From positions 17,587 through 81,586 of the forward strand of contig CANQUD010000002.1 of assembly GCA_947626935.1 (NCBI GenBank): a DNA stretch of 64,000 nucleotides, read 5' to 3'. The DNA is from an uncultured Clostridia bacterium (GTDB lineage: Bacteria; Bacillota; Clostridia; Christensenellales; Borkfalkiaceae). The notes under the pieces were generated by a model that was given only the letters and a program-made list of their open reading frames with translations, had not been told where the DNA came from and searched no databases. The position numbers and the translations under genes were made by a program. Of the stretch, positions 43,692 to 53,508 are shown piece after piece. The stretch's first letter is position 1. Every line of letters starts with the position of its first letter.

Positions 43692-44588
43692 CTATGTAGA
43701 TCGGTGAAAGGTCAACCGCCTGATCTCTTCCTTGAGAAGGATCCCCGTCTTTTTGAGTACGGTCGCCTTCACGGTATCGATGAGGTTGGAAACATCGTCC
43801 GAGATCCCCCCATCATTGATGATAAAATTCGCATGCTTCGGGGAGACGAACGCCCCGCCGCATTGCAGTCCCTTGAGTCCGCATCGCTCGATGAGTTCGC
43901 CCGCACCGCACCCTTTCGGGTTGACAAAGACGCAGCCCATGCTCCTTCCCTTGGGAAGAGAAGCCCTTTTTGCAAGAAAATCTTGGGTCTTTGCGGCGAT
44001 CTTTTCGCGGGACGAAGGCTCGGCACGAAAGACGGCTCCGACGACAAAGATATCTTCCCCGAAGGCGCTCGACTTTTCGCCGAATGCACAAGCCTCGTGC
44101 GAAAACACCTCGATCCGCCCTTTTCTTACGGCGAGGACGCGCAAGATCACGTCGGAAATGTGCCTTTCCTTCACGCCCGCATTCATCACGCAGGCGCCAC
44201 CGACCGTCATCGGAATGCCGACGAAAGGTTCCAATCCGCCGATCTGCTGTTCGAGCGCAAAGCGAAGGAGCGCACCGCCCGTCACGCCCGCTCCCGCGTA
44301 GAGCGTCGTCCCGTCCGAGACCAGTCCTTTCAGCATGTCCGTACGCATGAGGACGGCGTCCTGCTCGCCCTCGGGCGGAAGCGTGTTCGCCCCGGCGCCG
44401 AGCACGGCGTACGGAATGTGTTCCCTCTGCAGAAAGCTCCAGACCTCGGCAGCCTCTTCCGCATCGGAGGGGGAAACGGACAAGGAGACGGATCCGCCGC
44501 AGCCGATCGTCGTCGAGCGGGACAGGGAAAAGTTCCTTTCCGTCTTCAAGAAGGGAAACCTTTCCCTGAAAAGCGCATAGACACCCAA
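43692..44588 (-). CDS. murB: UDP-N-acetylenolpyruvoylglucosamine reductase
   Basis: FAD enzyme that makes UDP-MurNAc. The 298-residue type-II MurB shows TTIGCGGSVSLSV (FAD site), VLGAGANTLPP, GIPMTVGGACVMNAG and the catalytic Ser region SMGCVFVNP with AGELIERCGLKG. The start is TTG 44588 with GGAG before it. First gene of murB-PHP-whiA-dnaE. Confidence 0.95.
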   Translation of the reverse strand: MGVYALFRERFPFLKTERNFSLSRSTTIGCGGSVSLSVSPSDAEEAAEVWSFLQREHIPYAVLGAGANTLPPEGEQDAVLMRTDMLKGLVSDGTTLYAGAGVTGGALLRFALEQQIGGLEPFVGIPMTVGGACVMNAGVKERHISDVILRVLAVRKGRIEVFSHEACAFGEKSSAFGEDIFVVGAVFRAEPSSREKIAAKTQDFLAKRASLPKGRSMGCVFVNPKGCGAGELIERCGLKGLQCGGAFVSPKHANFIINDGGISDDVSNLIDTVKATVLKKTGILLKEEIRRLTFHRST

Positions 44589-44603
44589 TTTATTTTCTCC
44601 TTT

Positions 44604-44632
44604 ATTTTACCATATTCTTTATGACTTTTCAA
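44604..44632 (-). promoter_or_regulatory. murB operon promoter
   Basis: TTGAAA (44632-44627) and TAAAAT (44609-44604) on the minus strand, spacer 17 bp. The -35 begins inside the end of the neighbouring gene. Confidence 0.7.
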
Positions 44633-45525
44633 CGGGATTTCAGATATTTTTCAAGAAAATTTGCCTCTCTTCCCGCACGGGCGAGCGAGGCAAGCTCCTT
44701 TCTCGCTTCCGCAGAGGCAAAGACGCTCAAAGTCAATGAAGCCGAGCCTTCCGCGGGAGAGAACATGCCGATCTCCTTGAGAGAACCTCTTGTCTCTTCG
44801 GACAACAGCGCCTCGACAAGAGGCAGGCAAAGCTCCCTTTTCTCCCTTGAAAGCACGGAAACGTACTGGTAGAGGTCATCATACTCCGAAAGTTCTTCCC
44901 GATAGACCGTGACCTCTCTTGCCTGAAACCGACAGACGTCCCGCTGCGTTCCCAAAAGATAGCAGAATTCCCCGTTCAGGAATCTGATATAGGCTTCTTC
45001 CGAGGGAAGTTCCTCTCCCTCGATCCCATCGAGCTTCGCCGCAAGGACAGAAAGATTTTCCCCGCCGCAGGAGATCGCCGTCCTGCCCTCTTCCGAAAAG
45101 TCGTCGGAGAGGGAGAAACGGTAGTATTTCCCCATGCACCACGGGACGGCAAGACATTTTCCGCCAAGCTCCCCGCCCCAAGAAGGCTTTGAAAGATCGA
45201 TCGCACGCTCGGCGATCCCGTCCGTTCCGATCCCGAAGGAGATCATGTCGGGGCAGACGCCCCGCGAAAAAGCCTCTTTCACCCCTTCGGCGGTATAGTT
45301 CAAAATATAGTAATAGACGCCTTCCGAGGCAGTTTTTCGCGCGATCTTGCTCAAAAAAGATGTCCGCGACCCCTTTCCGCCCTCAAATGTATCCACATTC
45401 CAGACTTCTACGATCGAAGGTGAAACAGCTTTCCTCTCCTCGTTCTTTTTCGGAAGGAACAAGAGCAATGCGATCACCACAGCGATGAGCAGAAACGGTA
45501 CGGTCTTTCTTACGATCCCTTTCAT
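44629..45525 (-). CDS. membrane-anchored protein resembling family-1 solute-binding proteins
   Basis: A 298-residue protein with an N-terminal anchor (about 8-25) and no lipobox. The segment VEVWNVDTFEGGKGSRTSFLSKIARK resembles the first lobe of ABC family-1 binding proteins, and CPDMISFG resembles the usual PDV(I/M)S region, but it is shorter than true binding proteins (about 400) and has no transporter genes beside it. A ligand-sensing or orphan role is possible. No ribosome site is evident before the ATG. Confidence 0.5.
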   Translation of the reverse strand: MKGIVRKTVPFLLIAVVIALLLFLPKKNEERKAVSPSIVEVWNVDTFEGGKGSRTSFLSKIARKTASEGVYYYILNYTAEGVKEAFSRGVCPDMISFGIGTDGIAERAIDLSKPSWGGELGGKCLAVPWCMGKYYRFSLSDDFSEEGRTAISCGGENLSVLAAKLDGIEGEELPSEEAYIRFLNGEFCYLLGTQRDVCRFQAREVTVYREELSEYDDLYQYVSVLSREKRELCLPLVEALLSEETRGSLKEIGMFSPAEGSASLTLSVFASAEARKELASLARAGREANFLEKYLKSR

Positions 45526-45566
45526 ATATAATATTGTATTAAAGGGAATGTCCGTACATGCAAGAA

Positions 45567-45676
45567 GGGACGCCGTAGCGTCCCCTCTGCGCCTCTGCCG
45601 CGCACGCGTGTCCGCGGCAGAGGCTCTATTTCAAAGCGATACCGCTTGAAAATAGATTGTGTCACAGACACGCAAT
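45567..45676. ncRNA. cluster of four consecutive hairpins, candidate structured RNA
   Basis: Between the DUF1540 gene and the binding-protein-like gene lie four adjacent stem-loops: GGGACGC/GCGTCCC (45567-45584), a perfect 12-bp stem GCCTCTGCCGCG/CGCGGCAGAGGC (45591-45624), CTATTT-AGCG/CGCT-AAATAG (45626-45655) and ATTGTGTC/GACA-CAAT (45656-45676). No reading frame or T-run accounts for them. This may be a structured RNA, a processed leader or a REP-like element; the strand is not determined. Confidence 0.45.
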
Positions 45677-45683
45677 TATGCAA

Positions 45684-45842
45684 TTAACCCTTGCGATCTT
45701 CGAAGCTGTCACAGCAAGTGCAACGTTCCGCATTGCAGGCATTGCCGACGTGGATCTTCGCAAGTTCGCATGCCATTCCGTCACGGTTGAATTTGCATTC
45801 GGTGACGCCGCACGACACACCGCAGTTGATCGTATGTTCCAT
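45684..45842 (-). CDS. DUF1540 Cys-rich small protein
   Basis: A 52-residue protein beginning MEHTINCGVSCGVTECKF, with eight cysteines in the DUF1540 pattern (CxxxCxxxxC, then CxxxxCxCC), likely a small metal-binding protein. A perfect AAGGAGGG lies seven bases before ATG 45842. Divergent from rplI. Function is unknown; relatives are widespread in clostridia. Confidence 0.85.
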   Translation of the reverse strand: MEHTINCGVSCGVTECKFNRDGMACELAKIHVGNACNAERCTCCDSFEDRKG

Positions 45843-45897
45843 AGCACCCTCCTTATGAAGAGTATGCGCATCGGTTTGAAAAATATCGGAGATGATA

Positions 45898-45926
45898 TTG
45901 ACAAAAGGCGGAAAAGATTGTAAAAT
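45898..45926 (+). promoter_or_regulatory. rplI promoter
   Basis: TTGACA and TAAAAT, spacer 17 bp, followed by AAGGAG before the ATG. Confidence 0.85.
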
Positions 45927-45948
45927 AGAAAAAAAGGAGCGTGACAGT

Positions 45949-46392
45949 ATGAAAGTGATCCTCAAAGAAGACATAAAGGGAACGGGCAAACGGGGCGACG
46001 TCATCGAGGTCTCGGACGGATACGCAAGAAATTTCCTCATCAAAAAAGGGCTTGCGGAAGCGGCGACCCCTGCCGCCATCAACGAAATGAAGCAAAAAAA
46101 GACCTCGGAGGACTTCCACAAGGCAGAAAATGTCAAAGCTTTGAAGGAACTTGCCGCCCAGATCAGCGGAACAGGACTGACCCTCGCGATCCGCGCGGGC
46201 GAAAACGGAAAGACATTCGGGTCCGTAACGACGCAGCACATCGCCTCGGCGCTCGCGGAACTCGGGTTTGATGTCGACAAGAAAAAAGTCCTTCTGAAGG
46301 ATCCGATCAAATCTGTCGGTACCTATGATGTCGAAGTCCGCCTCATGGAAGGCGTTCTCTCCAAGATCAAAGTCAACGTCGTCGCACAATAA
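45949..46392 (+). CDS. rplI: 50S ribosomal protein L9
   Basis: L9 of 147 residues: [21 protein letters not shown], the [13 protein letters not shown] motif, a long connecting helix and the C-terminal rRNA-binding domain. It is monocistronic, whereas many genomes link it to dnaB or an rpsF-rpsR unit. Confidence 0.97.
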   Translation: MKVILKEDIKGTGKRGDVIEVSDGYARNFLIKKGLAEAATPAAINEMKQKKTSEDFHKAENVKALKELAAQISGTGLTLAIRAGENGKTFGSVTTQHIASALAELGFDVDKKKVLLKDPIKSVGTYDVEVRLMEGVLSKIKVNVVAQ

Positions 46393-46411
46393 AAAAGCTC
46401 AAACAAATTTT

Positions 46412-46446
46412 AAGGTCGTCTGAAAAACAGACGACCTGATTTTTTG
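46412..46446 (+). terminator. terminator after rplI
   Basis: AGGTCGTCTG and CAGACGACCT form a perfect 10-bp stem with an A5 loop, then GATTTTTTG. Confidence 0.9.
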
Positions 46447-46452
46447 TCAAAA

Positions 46453-46476
46453 TATTATGTCTGACATAATACTATG
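46453..46476. repeat. copy 4 of the palindrome family
   Basis: The 19-bp perfect palindrome TATTATGTCTGACATAATA (46453-46471) followed by CTATG, between the 3' ends of convergent rplI and hydrogenase genes. On the minus strand TTGCAT and TAATAT flank it like -35 and -10 hexamers with a 16-bp spacer. Confidence 0.85.
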
Positions 46477-46518
46477 CAAAAGTATGATTTTTAATGGGAA
46501 TTTGTCCAAAATCTGCTC

Positions 46519-47991
46519 TCAAGGGATCTTTTTGGGCGTTTCGGAGACAAATTCTTTCAAAAGTTCCGTCCCCTTTTCGAGGGGAATGTTGACGCCCGCG
46601 CCGCCGACGCATCCCCCGAGGCATGCCATTCCCTCAAGAAGATACCCGTCGCGCTTTCCGTATTTGGCGAGCAGGAGAAGCCGTCTGCACGCCAAAAGCC
46701 CCTCTGCGCTGTCGACTTTGAACTCGACATCGGGATAGAGTGTCTTGAGGCACGCCTTGACGGCTCCCGAGACGCCGCCCGCTGCGCCGTATCCTCTCCC
46801 CGCGGCAGTCGCGCCTTCAAACTGCATTTCATCGCAATTTTCGGGTTCGATGCCCTTCGCCTCGAAGATCGCCGAGAGTTCTTCGAACGTGATGACAAAG
46901 TCGACGTCCGAACGCACCTTTTCATCGATCGCTTCCAGCTTTTTTGCGGCGCACGGACCGATAAAGACGACTTTTGCCGACGGATGTTCTCTCTTGATCA
47001 TCCGTGCCGTCGTCACCATCGGCGTCAACGTCTCGGAGATCCCCTCGGAAAGCGTGGGGAATTCCCTCTCCGCAAGCATGATCCACGAGGGACAACAGGA
47101 AGTCATCATGAACGGATGATCTCCCGAGGCGATCTTGCGGGCATATTTTTCGGCTTCGGCGTTTGCGCCGATGTCTGCCCCCGCGGCGACTTCGTAAACG
47201 GAAGAAAATCCGAGTTCCTTGAGCGCGGAGAACAATTTTCCGAGCGACACATTCTGCCCGAACTGCCCCACGCCAGACGGAGCGACTTCCGCCGCAATCT
47301 CATCCCCCGCCTTGATCGCGTTGATGAGCTGAAAGATCTGTGATTTGTCAACGATCGCGCCGAACGGGCAATAGACCATACACTGTCCGCAGGCGACGCA
47401 TTTTTCGGGATCGATGTAAGCCCGTCCGAGCCTGTCCGTCGAAATCGCATTCATTCCGCAATGCACGGCGCAGGGACGGACCCTGTGCACGACTGCCTCG
47501 TAAGGGCATGCGTTCTTACACTTCCCGCACCGCATACATTTCTCCTGATCGATGACGGCGCGTCTGTCCCCGTCGACGGTGATCGCGTGATTGGGACAGG
47601 CGTGGATACAGTAGCGGGCGATGCACTTTCTGCAAAGATCGCTGACTTCGTAGCGATCCTCTTCACACTTGTCGCATGCCGAGGGAATGACCTGCATGAG
47701 CGGCGGCCCATAGTATTTCTCGGAAATATTGCTCTTGTCGAAGCCGCTCGTCAGATGGGACGGCGAATCCTGCGGATTGAGCGACATCCCGATCGCAAGG
47801 CGGACACGGTCGGACGCGATGGAACGCTCACGGTAAATGCTCTCGCGATACCTCGGCTCGTCCGTCGGTGCGAGTTTATAGGGAATGGACTCCAGATCGT
47901 TGATGATGTCATCCGAAAAGAATGCCGCCTTGGCAACTTCGACAAAGACTTTGTGCCGCAGTTCAAAGGATGAACTTTGAAATTTGATCAT
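46519..47991 (-). CDS. [FeFe]-hydrogenase family protein (group B-like)
   Basis: The 490-residue product has an N-terminal region followed by ferredoxin-type clusters (CRKCIARYCIHACP, CMRCGKCKNACP, CVACGQCMVYCP) and an Fe-hydrogenase large domain with the three H-cluster motifs: TSCCPSW, GPCAAKK (in place of MPCxxK) and EGMACLGGCVGG. It probably couples reduced ferredoxin to H2 or acts as redox sensor. It is translationally coupled to adhE (ATGA overlap), linking NADH/ferredoxin disposal to alcohol formation. Catalytic versus sensory role is not settled. Confidence 0.85.
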   Translation of the reverse strand: MIKFQSSSFELRHKVFVEVAKAAFFSDDIINDLESIPYKLAPTDEPRYRESIYRERSIASDRVRLAIGMSLNPQDSPSHLTSGFDKSNISEKYYGPPLMQVIPSACDKCEEDRYEVSDLCRKCIARYCIHACPNHAITVDGDRRAVIDQEKCMRCGKCKNACPYEAVVHRVRPCAVHCGMNAISTDRLGRAYIDPEKCVACGQCMVYCPFGAIVDKSQIFQLINAIKAGDEIAAEVAPSGVGQFGQNVSLGKLFSALKELGFSSVYEVAAGADIGANAEAEKYARKIASGDHPFMMTSCCPSWIMLAEREFPTLSEGISETLTPMVTTARMIKREHPSAKVVFIGPCAAKKLEAIDEKVRSDVDFVITFEELSAIFEAKGIEPENCDEMQFEGATAAGRGYGAAGGVSGAVKACLKTLYPDVEFKVDSAEGLLACRRLLLLAKYGKRDGYLLEGMACLGGCVGGAGVNIPLEKGTELLKEFVSETPKKIP

Positions 47992-50609
47992 GTTCTGTTT
48001 TTCCGCCCATAGTAGGCATTCAGGTACATTTCTTTGATCTCGGACATGAGCGGGTAGCGGGGATTGGCGCCCGTGCATTGATCGTCGAAGGCGTCCTCGG
48101 TCATTTGGTCGAGCTTTTCGAGGAATTCTTCCTCGGTGTATTTCCCGTCAAGGGCTTCCTTGATCGTCATGGGCTGACCGATCTCCGCCATGAGTTCGCG
48201 GAGTTTCTTGATGAACTCCTCAACGACCGCCTCGTCCGTCTTTCCCGTACAGCCTACATAGCGAGCCGCATCCGCATACCGAGCAAGCGCCTGCGGATAG
48301 GCATACTGCGGGAACGTCCCCATCTTTGCGGGCGCTTCCGAGCTGTTGAATCGGATCACTTCCTCGAGCATGAGCGAGTTCGCCATCCCGTGTGCGATGT
48401 GGAAATAGGACCCGAGCTTGTGCGCCATCGAGTGGCAAACGCCGAGGAAGGCATTTGCAAACGCCATTCCCGCCATTGTCGCGGCATTGGCGACTTTTTC
48501 TCTCGCTTCGGGGTCGGCTGCCCCGTTTTTATATGCGGAAGGAAGGTAGGTAAAGAGCAGGCGGAGAGCTTCCTTTGCGATGCCGTTCGTGAAATCCGTC
48601 GCCATCACGGAAGCGATCGCCTCGAGCGCATGGCTGACGGCGTCGATCCCCGAGCAGGACGTCAACCCCTTTGGAATATCCATCATGAGGTCGGCATCAA
48701 CGATCGCCATATCGGGCAACAATTCATAGTCTGCGAGCGGATACTTTGTCCCCGTCGTCTCATCGGTGATGACGGCAAACGGCGTCACTTCGCTGCCCGT
48801 CCCCGCTGTCGTCGGAATGGCAACGAACAGCGCCTTGTCTCCCATGTGCGGGAAGGAATAGACACGCTTTCTGATGTCGGAGAACCGCATCGCCATGCCC
48901 TCGAAGTCCACTTCGGGATGTTCATACATGACCCACATGATCTTGGCGGCGTCCATGGGCGAACCTCCGCCGACCGCAATGATGACGTCGGGAGAGAAGC
49001 TCTTCATCCTCTCAAGCCCCTTTTTTGCACAGGCGAGCGTGGGGTCGGGAGTGACTTCGAAGAAGGTCTCGTGTTCGATCCCCTCTTCGTGCAAGATCTC
49101 ATTGATCCTTGCCGTGAACCCGCTGTCATACAAAAATTGATCGGTGACGATGAAGGCACGCTTCTTGTGATAGACTTCCGCGCCGAGTTCTTTGAGCGCA
49201 ACGCCCAGACAGCCGCGCTTGAAATAGACTTTATCGGGCGCTCTGAACCAAAGCATATTTTCTCTCCTCTCTGCAACCGTTTTGATTTGAATGAGATGTT
49301 TGACGCCGACATTCTCCGAAACAGAGTTTCCGCCCCACGATCCGCAGCCGAGGGTAAGGGACGGCGGGAATTTGAAATTGTACAGATCGCCGATCCCACC
49401 GTGCGAGGAAGGCGTGTTGACGACGATCCTGCAGGTGCGCATGACACTGCGGAATTTCTCGAGCTTTTCCTTCCCTTCCCGTACGTTGAGGTAGATGGAA
49501 GAAGTGTGCCCGAGACCGCCGTCGCGGATGAGTCTGTCCGCCTTCGCGACCGCGTCGTCAAAGCTCTCCGCTCTGTACATCGCAAGCACGGGAGAAAGTT
49601 TCTCATGCGCAAACGGTTCGGAAAGATCGACGCTCTCCACCTCGCCGACGAGCACCTTGCTCCCCTTCGGCGATTCAAACCCCGAAAGGCGGGCGATCGT
49701 CTCGGCAGATTGTCCGACGATCCTCGAATTCAGACCGCCGTTGACGAACATCGTCTCCCTGACCTTTTCTGTCTCTTCGGGCGTCATGAAATATGCGCCG
49801 CGCTTCTGCATCTCCGCCTTGAAGGCGTCATAGATATCCTTGAGGACGATGACCGACTGCTCGGATGCGCAGATCATGCCGTTGTCGAAGGTCTTGGAAT
49901 GCAAGATCGAGGATGCGGCAAGACGGATGTCTGCCGTCGAATCGATCACGGCGGGCGTATTGCCCGCCCCGACGCCGAGCGCGGGTTTTCCCGACGAATA
50001 CGCCGCCTTCACCATCCCCGGACCGCCTGTCGCGAGGATCATGTCCGACTCCCGCATGATCATGGCAGAGAGCGGAACGTTGGGACGGTCGATCCATCCG
50101 ATAATGTCCTCGGGTGCCCCCGCCTTGACCGCCGCTTCGAGGACGATCCGAGCCGCTTCGATGGTCGAACGCGTCGCACGGGGATGCGGCGAGATGATGA
50201 GACCGTTCCTCGTCTTTAAGGAGATCAAACACTTGAAAATGGCGGTGGAAGTCGGGTTGGTCGTGGGGATCACAGCCGCAAGTACGCCGATCGGCTCCGC
50301 GATGCGCGTAATGCCGAATCCCTCATCGTGTTCCAGAACGCCGCAGGTCTTTGTGTCCTTGTAGGCGTGATAGATGTATTCCGAGGCATAATGGTTTTTG
50401 ATGACCTTATCCTCGACGATCCCCATTCCCGTCTCCTCTACCGCGAGTTTCGCAAGCTTGATCCGCGCCTTGTTCGCAGCCATTGCCGCTTCAAAGAAAA
50501 TCTTATCGACCTGTTCCTGCGTGTAGGTCGAGTAGATCTCCTGCGCAGCGCGGACTCTTGTGAGAAGATTTTTCAACGAATCTTCATCGTTTACAATGAA
50601 ATCCTTCAT
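47988..50609 (-). CDS. adhE: bifunctional acetaldehyde-CoA/alcohol dehydrogenase
   Basis: AdhE reduces acetyl-CoA to acetaldehyde and then ethanol, forming spirosomes in the cytoplasm. The 873-residue product has an N-terminal CoA-acylating aldehyde dehydrogenase (catalytic Cys in FDNGMICASEQ) and a C-terminal iron-dependent alcohol dehydrogenase (GGGSPMDAAK, DAVSHALEAI, GVCHSMAHKLG). ATG 50609 follows GGAGG. Promoter at 50636-50664 and two dyads further upstream may be operator sites. Confidence 0.97.
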   Translation of the reverse strand: MKDFIVNDEDSLKNLLTRVRAAQEIYSTYTQEQVDKIFFEAAMAANKARIKLAKLAVEETGMGIVEDKVIKNHYASEYIYHAYKDTKTCGVLEHDEGFGITRIAEPIGVLAAVIPTTNPTSTAIFKCLISLKTRNGLIISPHPRATRSTIEAARIVLEAAVKAGAPEDIIGWIDRPNVPLSAMIMRESDMILATGGPGMVKAAYSSGKPALGVGAGNTPAVIDSTADIRLAASSILHSKTFDNGMICASEQSVIVLKDIYDAFKAEMQKRGAYFMTPEETEKVRETMFVNGGLNSRIVGQSAETIARLSGFESPKGSKVLVGEVESVDLSEPFAHEKLSPVLAMYRAESFDDAVAKADRLIRDGGLGHTSSIYLNVREGKEKLEKFRSVMRTCRIVVNTPSSHGGIGDLYNFKFPPSLTLGCGSWGGNSVSENVGVKHLIQIKTVAERRENMLWFRAPDKVYFKRGCLGVALKELGAEVYHKKRAFIVTDQFLYDSGFTARINEILHEEGIEHETFFEVTPDPTLACAKKGLERMKSFSPDVIIAVGGGSPMDAAKIMWVMYEHPEVDFEGMAMRFSDIRKRVYSFPHMGDKALFVAIPTTAGTGSEVTPFAVITDETTGTKYPLADYELLPDMAIVDADLMMDIPKGLTSCSGIDAVSHALEAIASVMATDFTNGIAKEALRLLFTYLPSAYKNGAADPEAREKVANAATMAGMAFANAFLGVCHSMAHKLGSYFHIAHGMANSLMLEEVIRFNSSEAPAKMGTFPQYAYPQALARYADAARYVGCTGKTDEAVVEEFIKKLRELMAEIGQPMTIKEALDGKYTEEEFLEKLDQMTEDAFDDQCTGANPRYPLMSEIKEMYLNAYYGRKNRT

Positions 50610-50635
50610 ACAGCCTCCGAATCGATCTTGTTTCA

Positions 50636-50664
50636 ATTATATCAATGATTCCCAAAATTGTCAA
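50636..50664 (-). promoter_or_regulatory. adhE promoter
   Basis: Perfect TTGACA (50664-50659) and TATAAT (50641-50636) on the minus strand, spacer 17 bp. Confidence 0.85.
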
Positions 50665-50692
50665 TATCCACAACAAATTCTTCGAAAACATT

Positions 50693-50732
50693 CTACAGGT
50701 CTTGTAGCAAGTCAAATACTCAAAATATTTGA
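50693..50732. promoter_or_regulatory. two dyads upstream of the adhE promoter
   Basis: CTACAGGTCTTGTAG (50693-50707) and TCAAATA-N7-TATTTGA (50712-50732) are perfect inverted repeats 30-70 bp upstream of the -35. They look like operators but match no regulator I know. Confidence 0.4.
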
Positions 50733-50741
50733 AAATGATGT

Positions 50742-50776
50742 CAAAAAAAGGGGCTTCCGCTCCACGAAAGCCGCTT
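50742..50776 (-). terminator. terminator after valS
   Basis: GGCTTTCG and CGGAAGCC stem with a 5-nt loop, then seven T on the minus strand; the plus strand also has a T-run. Confidence 0.8.
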
Positions 50777-50807
50777 TTTTGTATGTTTTCGAGATGACAA
50801 GCGAGGA

Positions 50808-53432
50808 TCAATCGTCGAGGAGATGTAGCTGACGTTCGATCTTTTCCTTCATGTCGAGATACTTGTCCTTCTTCGCCCTCTCGTCGTCGACGAGCTTCTT
50901 GGGCGCCTTTGAGACGAAATTTTTATTGAGGAGTTTCCCGTCGGCGCGGGCGATCTCACCCACGACGCGCTCGAGTTCCTTGGAGAGCCGTGCCTTTTCC
51001 TTTTCAATATCGACAAGTTCCCCGAGCGGAATGAACAGATGTCCGACTTCGCAGACATGCGAGAGTGTTTTCCCGCCCGCGGCGTCGCCGTTTTCGATGA
51101 AATCGATCTCGCTCGCGCCCGCAAGACGGAGAATGGACTGTTTGTTGACGCTGACGAGCCTCTTTTGATCGGTGACAAGATAGAGATGGACCTTTCTCGA
51201 AGGCGGGCAGTTGACATCCACCTTCATGGCGCGGACCGTCTTGATGAGGTCGATGATCCCCTCAAAGGTCTTGGCTTCTTTCTTATAGGATAGCTTCGTA
51301 TTGTAGCGGGGGTAGTCCTCGGAGATGATATTCCCCCTCTCGCCCGGCAGGAAGCTCCAGATCTCTTCCGTGACGAACGGAATGAACGGGTGAAGGAGCT
51401 TCAATGTGTTTTCGAGCACAAAGACGAGGACGCCGAGGGCGGACTTCTTTTTCTCCGCGTCGCCGCCGTAGAGAGCGGGCTTGGAGAGTTCAATATACCA
51501 ATCGCAGAAGTCGCTCCACGCAAAATCGATGAGCTTATCCGCCGCAATGCCGAGATCGTACTTTTGCAGGGAGAGCGTCACCTCGCGGATGGTCGCCATG
51601 AGGCGGGAAATGATCCACCTGTCGGCGGGCTGGAGACGGATCTGCGCAAGAGACGGCACCTCGCAGTCCACATTCATGAGCACAAAACGGGAAGCGTTCC
51701 AGATCTTGTTGATGAAATTGCGGGAAGCTTCCACCTTCGTCTCGGTGAAGCGTGTGTCATTCCCGGGGGCAACGCCCGTGACGAGCGAAAGCCTCAAGGA
51801 GTCCGCGCCGTACTTTTCGATGACTTCCAGGGGATCGACGCCGTTGCCGAGCGACTTTGACATCTTTCTCCCCTGTTCGTCGCGGACGAGTCCGTGAATG
51901 AGGACGTCGTGGAAGGGAACTTTTTCGGTATATTCGATCCCCGAGAACATCATGCGCATGACCCAGAACGGAATGATGTCGTATCCCGTTACGAGCACGT
52001 CTGTCGGATAGAAATAGTTGAATTCGGGGGTCTTTTCGGGCCAACCGAGCGTGGAGAAGGGCCAGAGCGCGGAGGAAAACCAAGTATCAAGGCAGTCGTC
52101 ATCCTGTTTGAGGTCATGGCTCCCGCACACGGGACAGACTACGGGATCCTCTCTCGAGCAGATCGTCTCCCCGCATTTACAGTACCAGACGGGAATGCGG
52201 TGTCCCCACCAGAGCTGACGGGAGATGCACCAGTCGCGGATGTTTTCTAACCAGTTGAAGTAAATTTTTGCGAAACGGTCGGGAACGAACTTTGTCTTGT
52301 TCTTGACAACGGCGTCGATGGCGGGCTTTGCGAGCGGTGCCATCTTGACGAACCATTGCTTCGAGACGATCGGCTCCACCGTCGCATGGCATCTGTGACA
52401 ATGCCCGACGTTGTGCGTGTGCGGCTCCACCTTGACGAGAAGTCCCGACTCTTTTATCTTTTCGACGATGCGCTTTCTCGCCTCATACCTGTCGAGACCC
52501 GCAAATTCGCCGCAAAGGTCGTTCATCGTACCGTCGTCGTTCATGACGTTGATCATGGGAAGATCGTGCCGCAAGCCCACCTCGAAGTCATTGGGATCGT
52601 GCGCGGGCGTGATCTTCACGGCGCCCGTCCCGAATGCGGGATCGACGTATTCATCCGCGACGACGGGGATCTTTCTGCCCATCAGCGGGAGAATCAACGT
52701 TTTCCCGACAAACTTCTTGTAACGTTCATCGGAAGGATTGACTGCGACCGCGGTATCCCCGAGCATCGTCTCGGGACGGGTCGTTGCGATGACGATTTTC
52801 TCGTCGGAACCTTCCACGGGATATGCGAAATGCCAAAAGAAGCCCGCATCCTCGGTATGTTCCACTTCCTCATCGGAAAGAGCGGTCTGACAGTCGGGGC
52901 AGCGGTTGATGATGCGGCTCCCGCGGTAGATGAGTCCCTTTTCATAGAGACGGCAGAACGCCTCGCGCACCGCCTTAGAGCACCGTTCGTCGAGCGTAAA
53001 GGCGAGACGGGACCAATCGCAGGAGCAGCCGAGTTTTTTCAGCTGTCCGACGATCGCGCCGCCGTACCGATCCTTCCACGCCCACGCACGGCGCAAAAAT
53101 TCTTCCCTTCCGAGGGATTCTTTGCTTGTCCCCTCTTCGCGAAGCTTTTCGACGATCTTATGCTCTGTCGCAAGCGAAGCGTGGTCTGTTCCCGGGAGCC
53201 ACAGGGCGGAATAGCCCTGCATGCGCTTGAACCGTATGACGATGTCCTGCATCGTCTCGTCCATGGCGTGTCCCATATGGAGCTTCCCCGTGATGTTGGG
53301 GGGCGGCATCATGACGGTGAAGGGGATCTTGGAAGGGTCCACTTCGGCGCGGAAGCAGTTCTCTTCCGTCCATTTTTCATAGATCCTGTCCTCAAAGTCC
53401 TTCGGATCGTACGTTGTCTGCATTTCTTTCAT
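50808..53432 (-). CDS. valS: valyl-tRNA synthetase
   Basis: Class I synthetase of 874 residues: HMGH (HIGH motif, [10 protein letters not shown]), the editing CP1 domain with [26 protein letters not shown] (KMSKS) and a C-terminal tRNA-binding coiled coil. The start is placed at ATG 53432 because the promoter (53480-53508) excludes a longer frame; ATG 53423 is possible. The leader is only about 40 nt, too short for a T-box. Confidence 0.96.
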   Translation of the reverse strand: MKEMQTTYDPKDFEDRIYEKWTEENCFRAEVDPSKIPFTVMMPPPNITGKLHMGHAMDETMQDIVIRFKRMQGYSALWLPGTDHASLATEHKIVEKLREEGTSKESLGREEFLRRAWAWKDRYGGAIVGQLKKLGCSCDWSRLAFTLDERCSKAVREAFCRLYEKGLIYRGSRIINRCPDCQTALSDEEVEHTEDAGFFWHFAYPVEGSDEKIVIATTRPETMLGDTAVAVNPSDERYKKFVGKTLILPLMGRKIPVVADEYVDPAFGTGAVKITPAHDPNDFEVGLRHDLPMINVMNDDGTMNDLCGEFAGLDRYEARKRIVEKIKESGLLVKVEPHTHNVGHCHRCHATVEPIVSKQWFVKMAPLAKPAIDAVVKNKTKFVPDRFAKIYFNWLENIRDWCISRQLWWGHRIPVWYCKCGETICSREDPVVCPVCGSHDLKQDDDCLDTWFSSALWPFSTLGWPEKTPEFNYFYPTDVLVTGYDIIPFWVMRMMFSGIEYTEKVPFHDVLIHGLVRDEQGRKMSKSLGNGVDPLEVIEKYGADSLRLSLVTGVAPGNDTRFTETKVEASRNFINKIWNASRFVLMNVDCEVPSLAQIRLQPADRWIISRLMATIREVTLSLQKYDLGIAADKLIDFAWSDFCDWYIELSKPALYGGDAEKKKSALGVLVFVLENTLKLLHPFIPFVTEEIWSFLPGERGNIISEDYPRYNTKLSYKKEAKTFEGIIDLIKTVRAMKVDVNCPPSRKVHLYLVTDQKRLVSVNKQSILRLAGASEIDFIENGDAAGGKTLSHVCEVGHLFIPLGELVDIEKEKARLSKELERVVGEIARADGKLLNKNFVSKAPKKLVDDERAKKDKYLDMKEKIERQLHLLDD

Positions 53433-53479
53433 AGGAATACCCGAACATTTCGTTTCACAGAAAAAAGTGAACATCAATT

Positions 53480-53508
53480 ATTATATCCCTTTTTTTCACC
53501 TTTGTCAA
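53480..53508 (-). promoter_or_regulatory. valS promoter
   Basis: TTGACA (53508-53503) and TATAAT (53485-53480) on the minus strand, spacer 17 bp. The -35 lies on top of the -35 of the divergent ABC promoter. Confidence 0.8.

Noticed and set aside
48078-50219. 713-codon open frame on the plus strand
   Set aside because: Antisense shadow of adhE.
50659-50680. Rex-type operator upstream of adhE
   Set aside because: TTGT and ACAA halves are present but spaced 11 bp instead of 10, and inner bases do not match the consensus.
53433-53480. T-box riboswitch for valS
   Set aside because: Only about 40 nt separate the promoter from the start codon, too short for a T-box, and no T-box sequence is seen.
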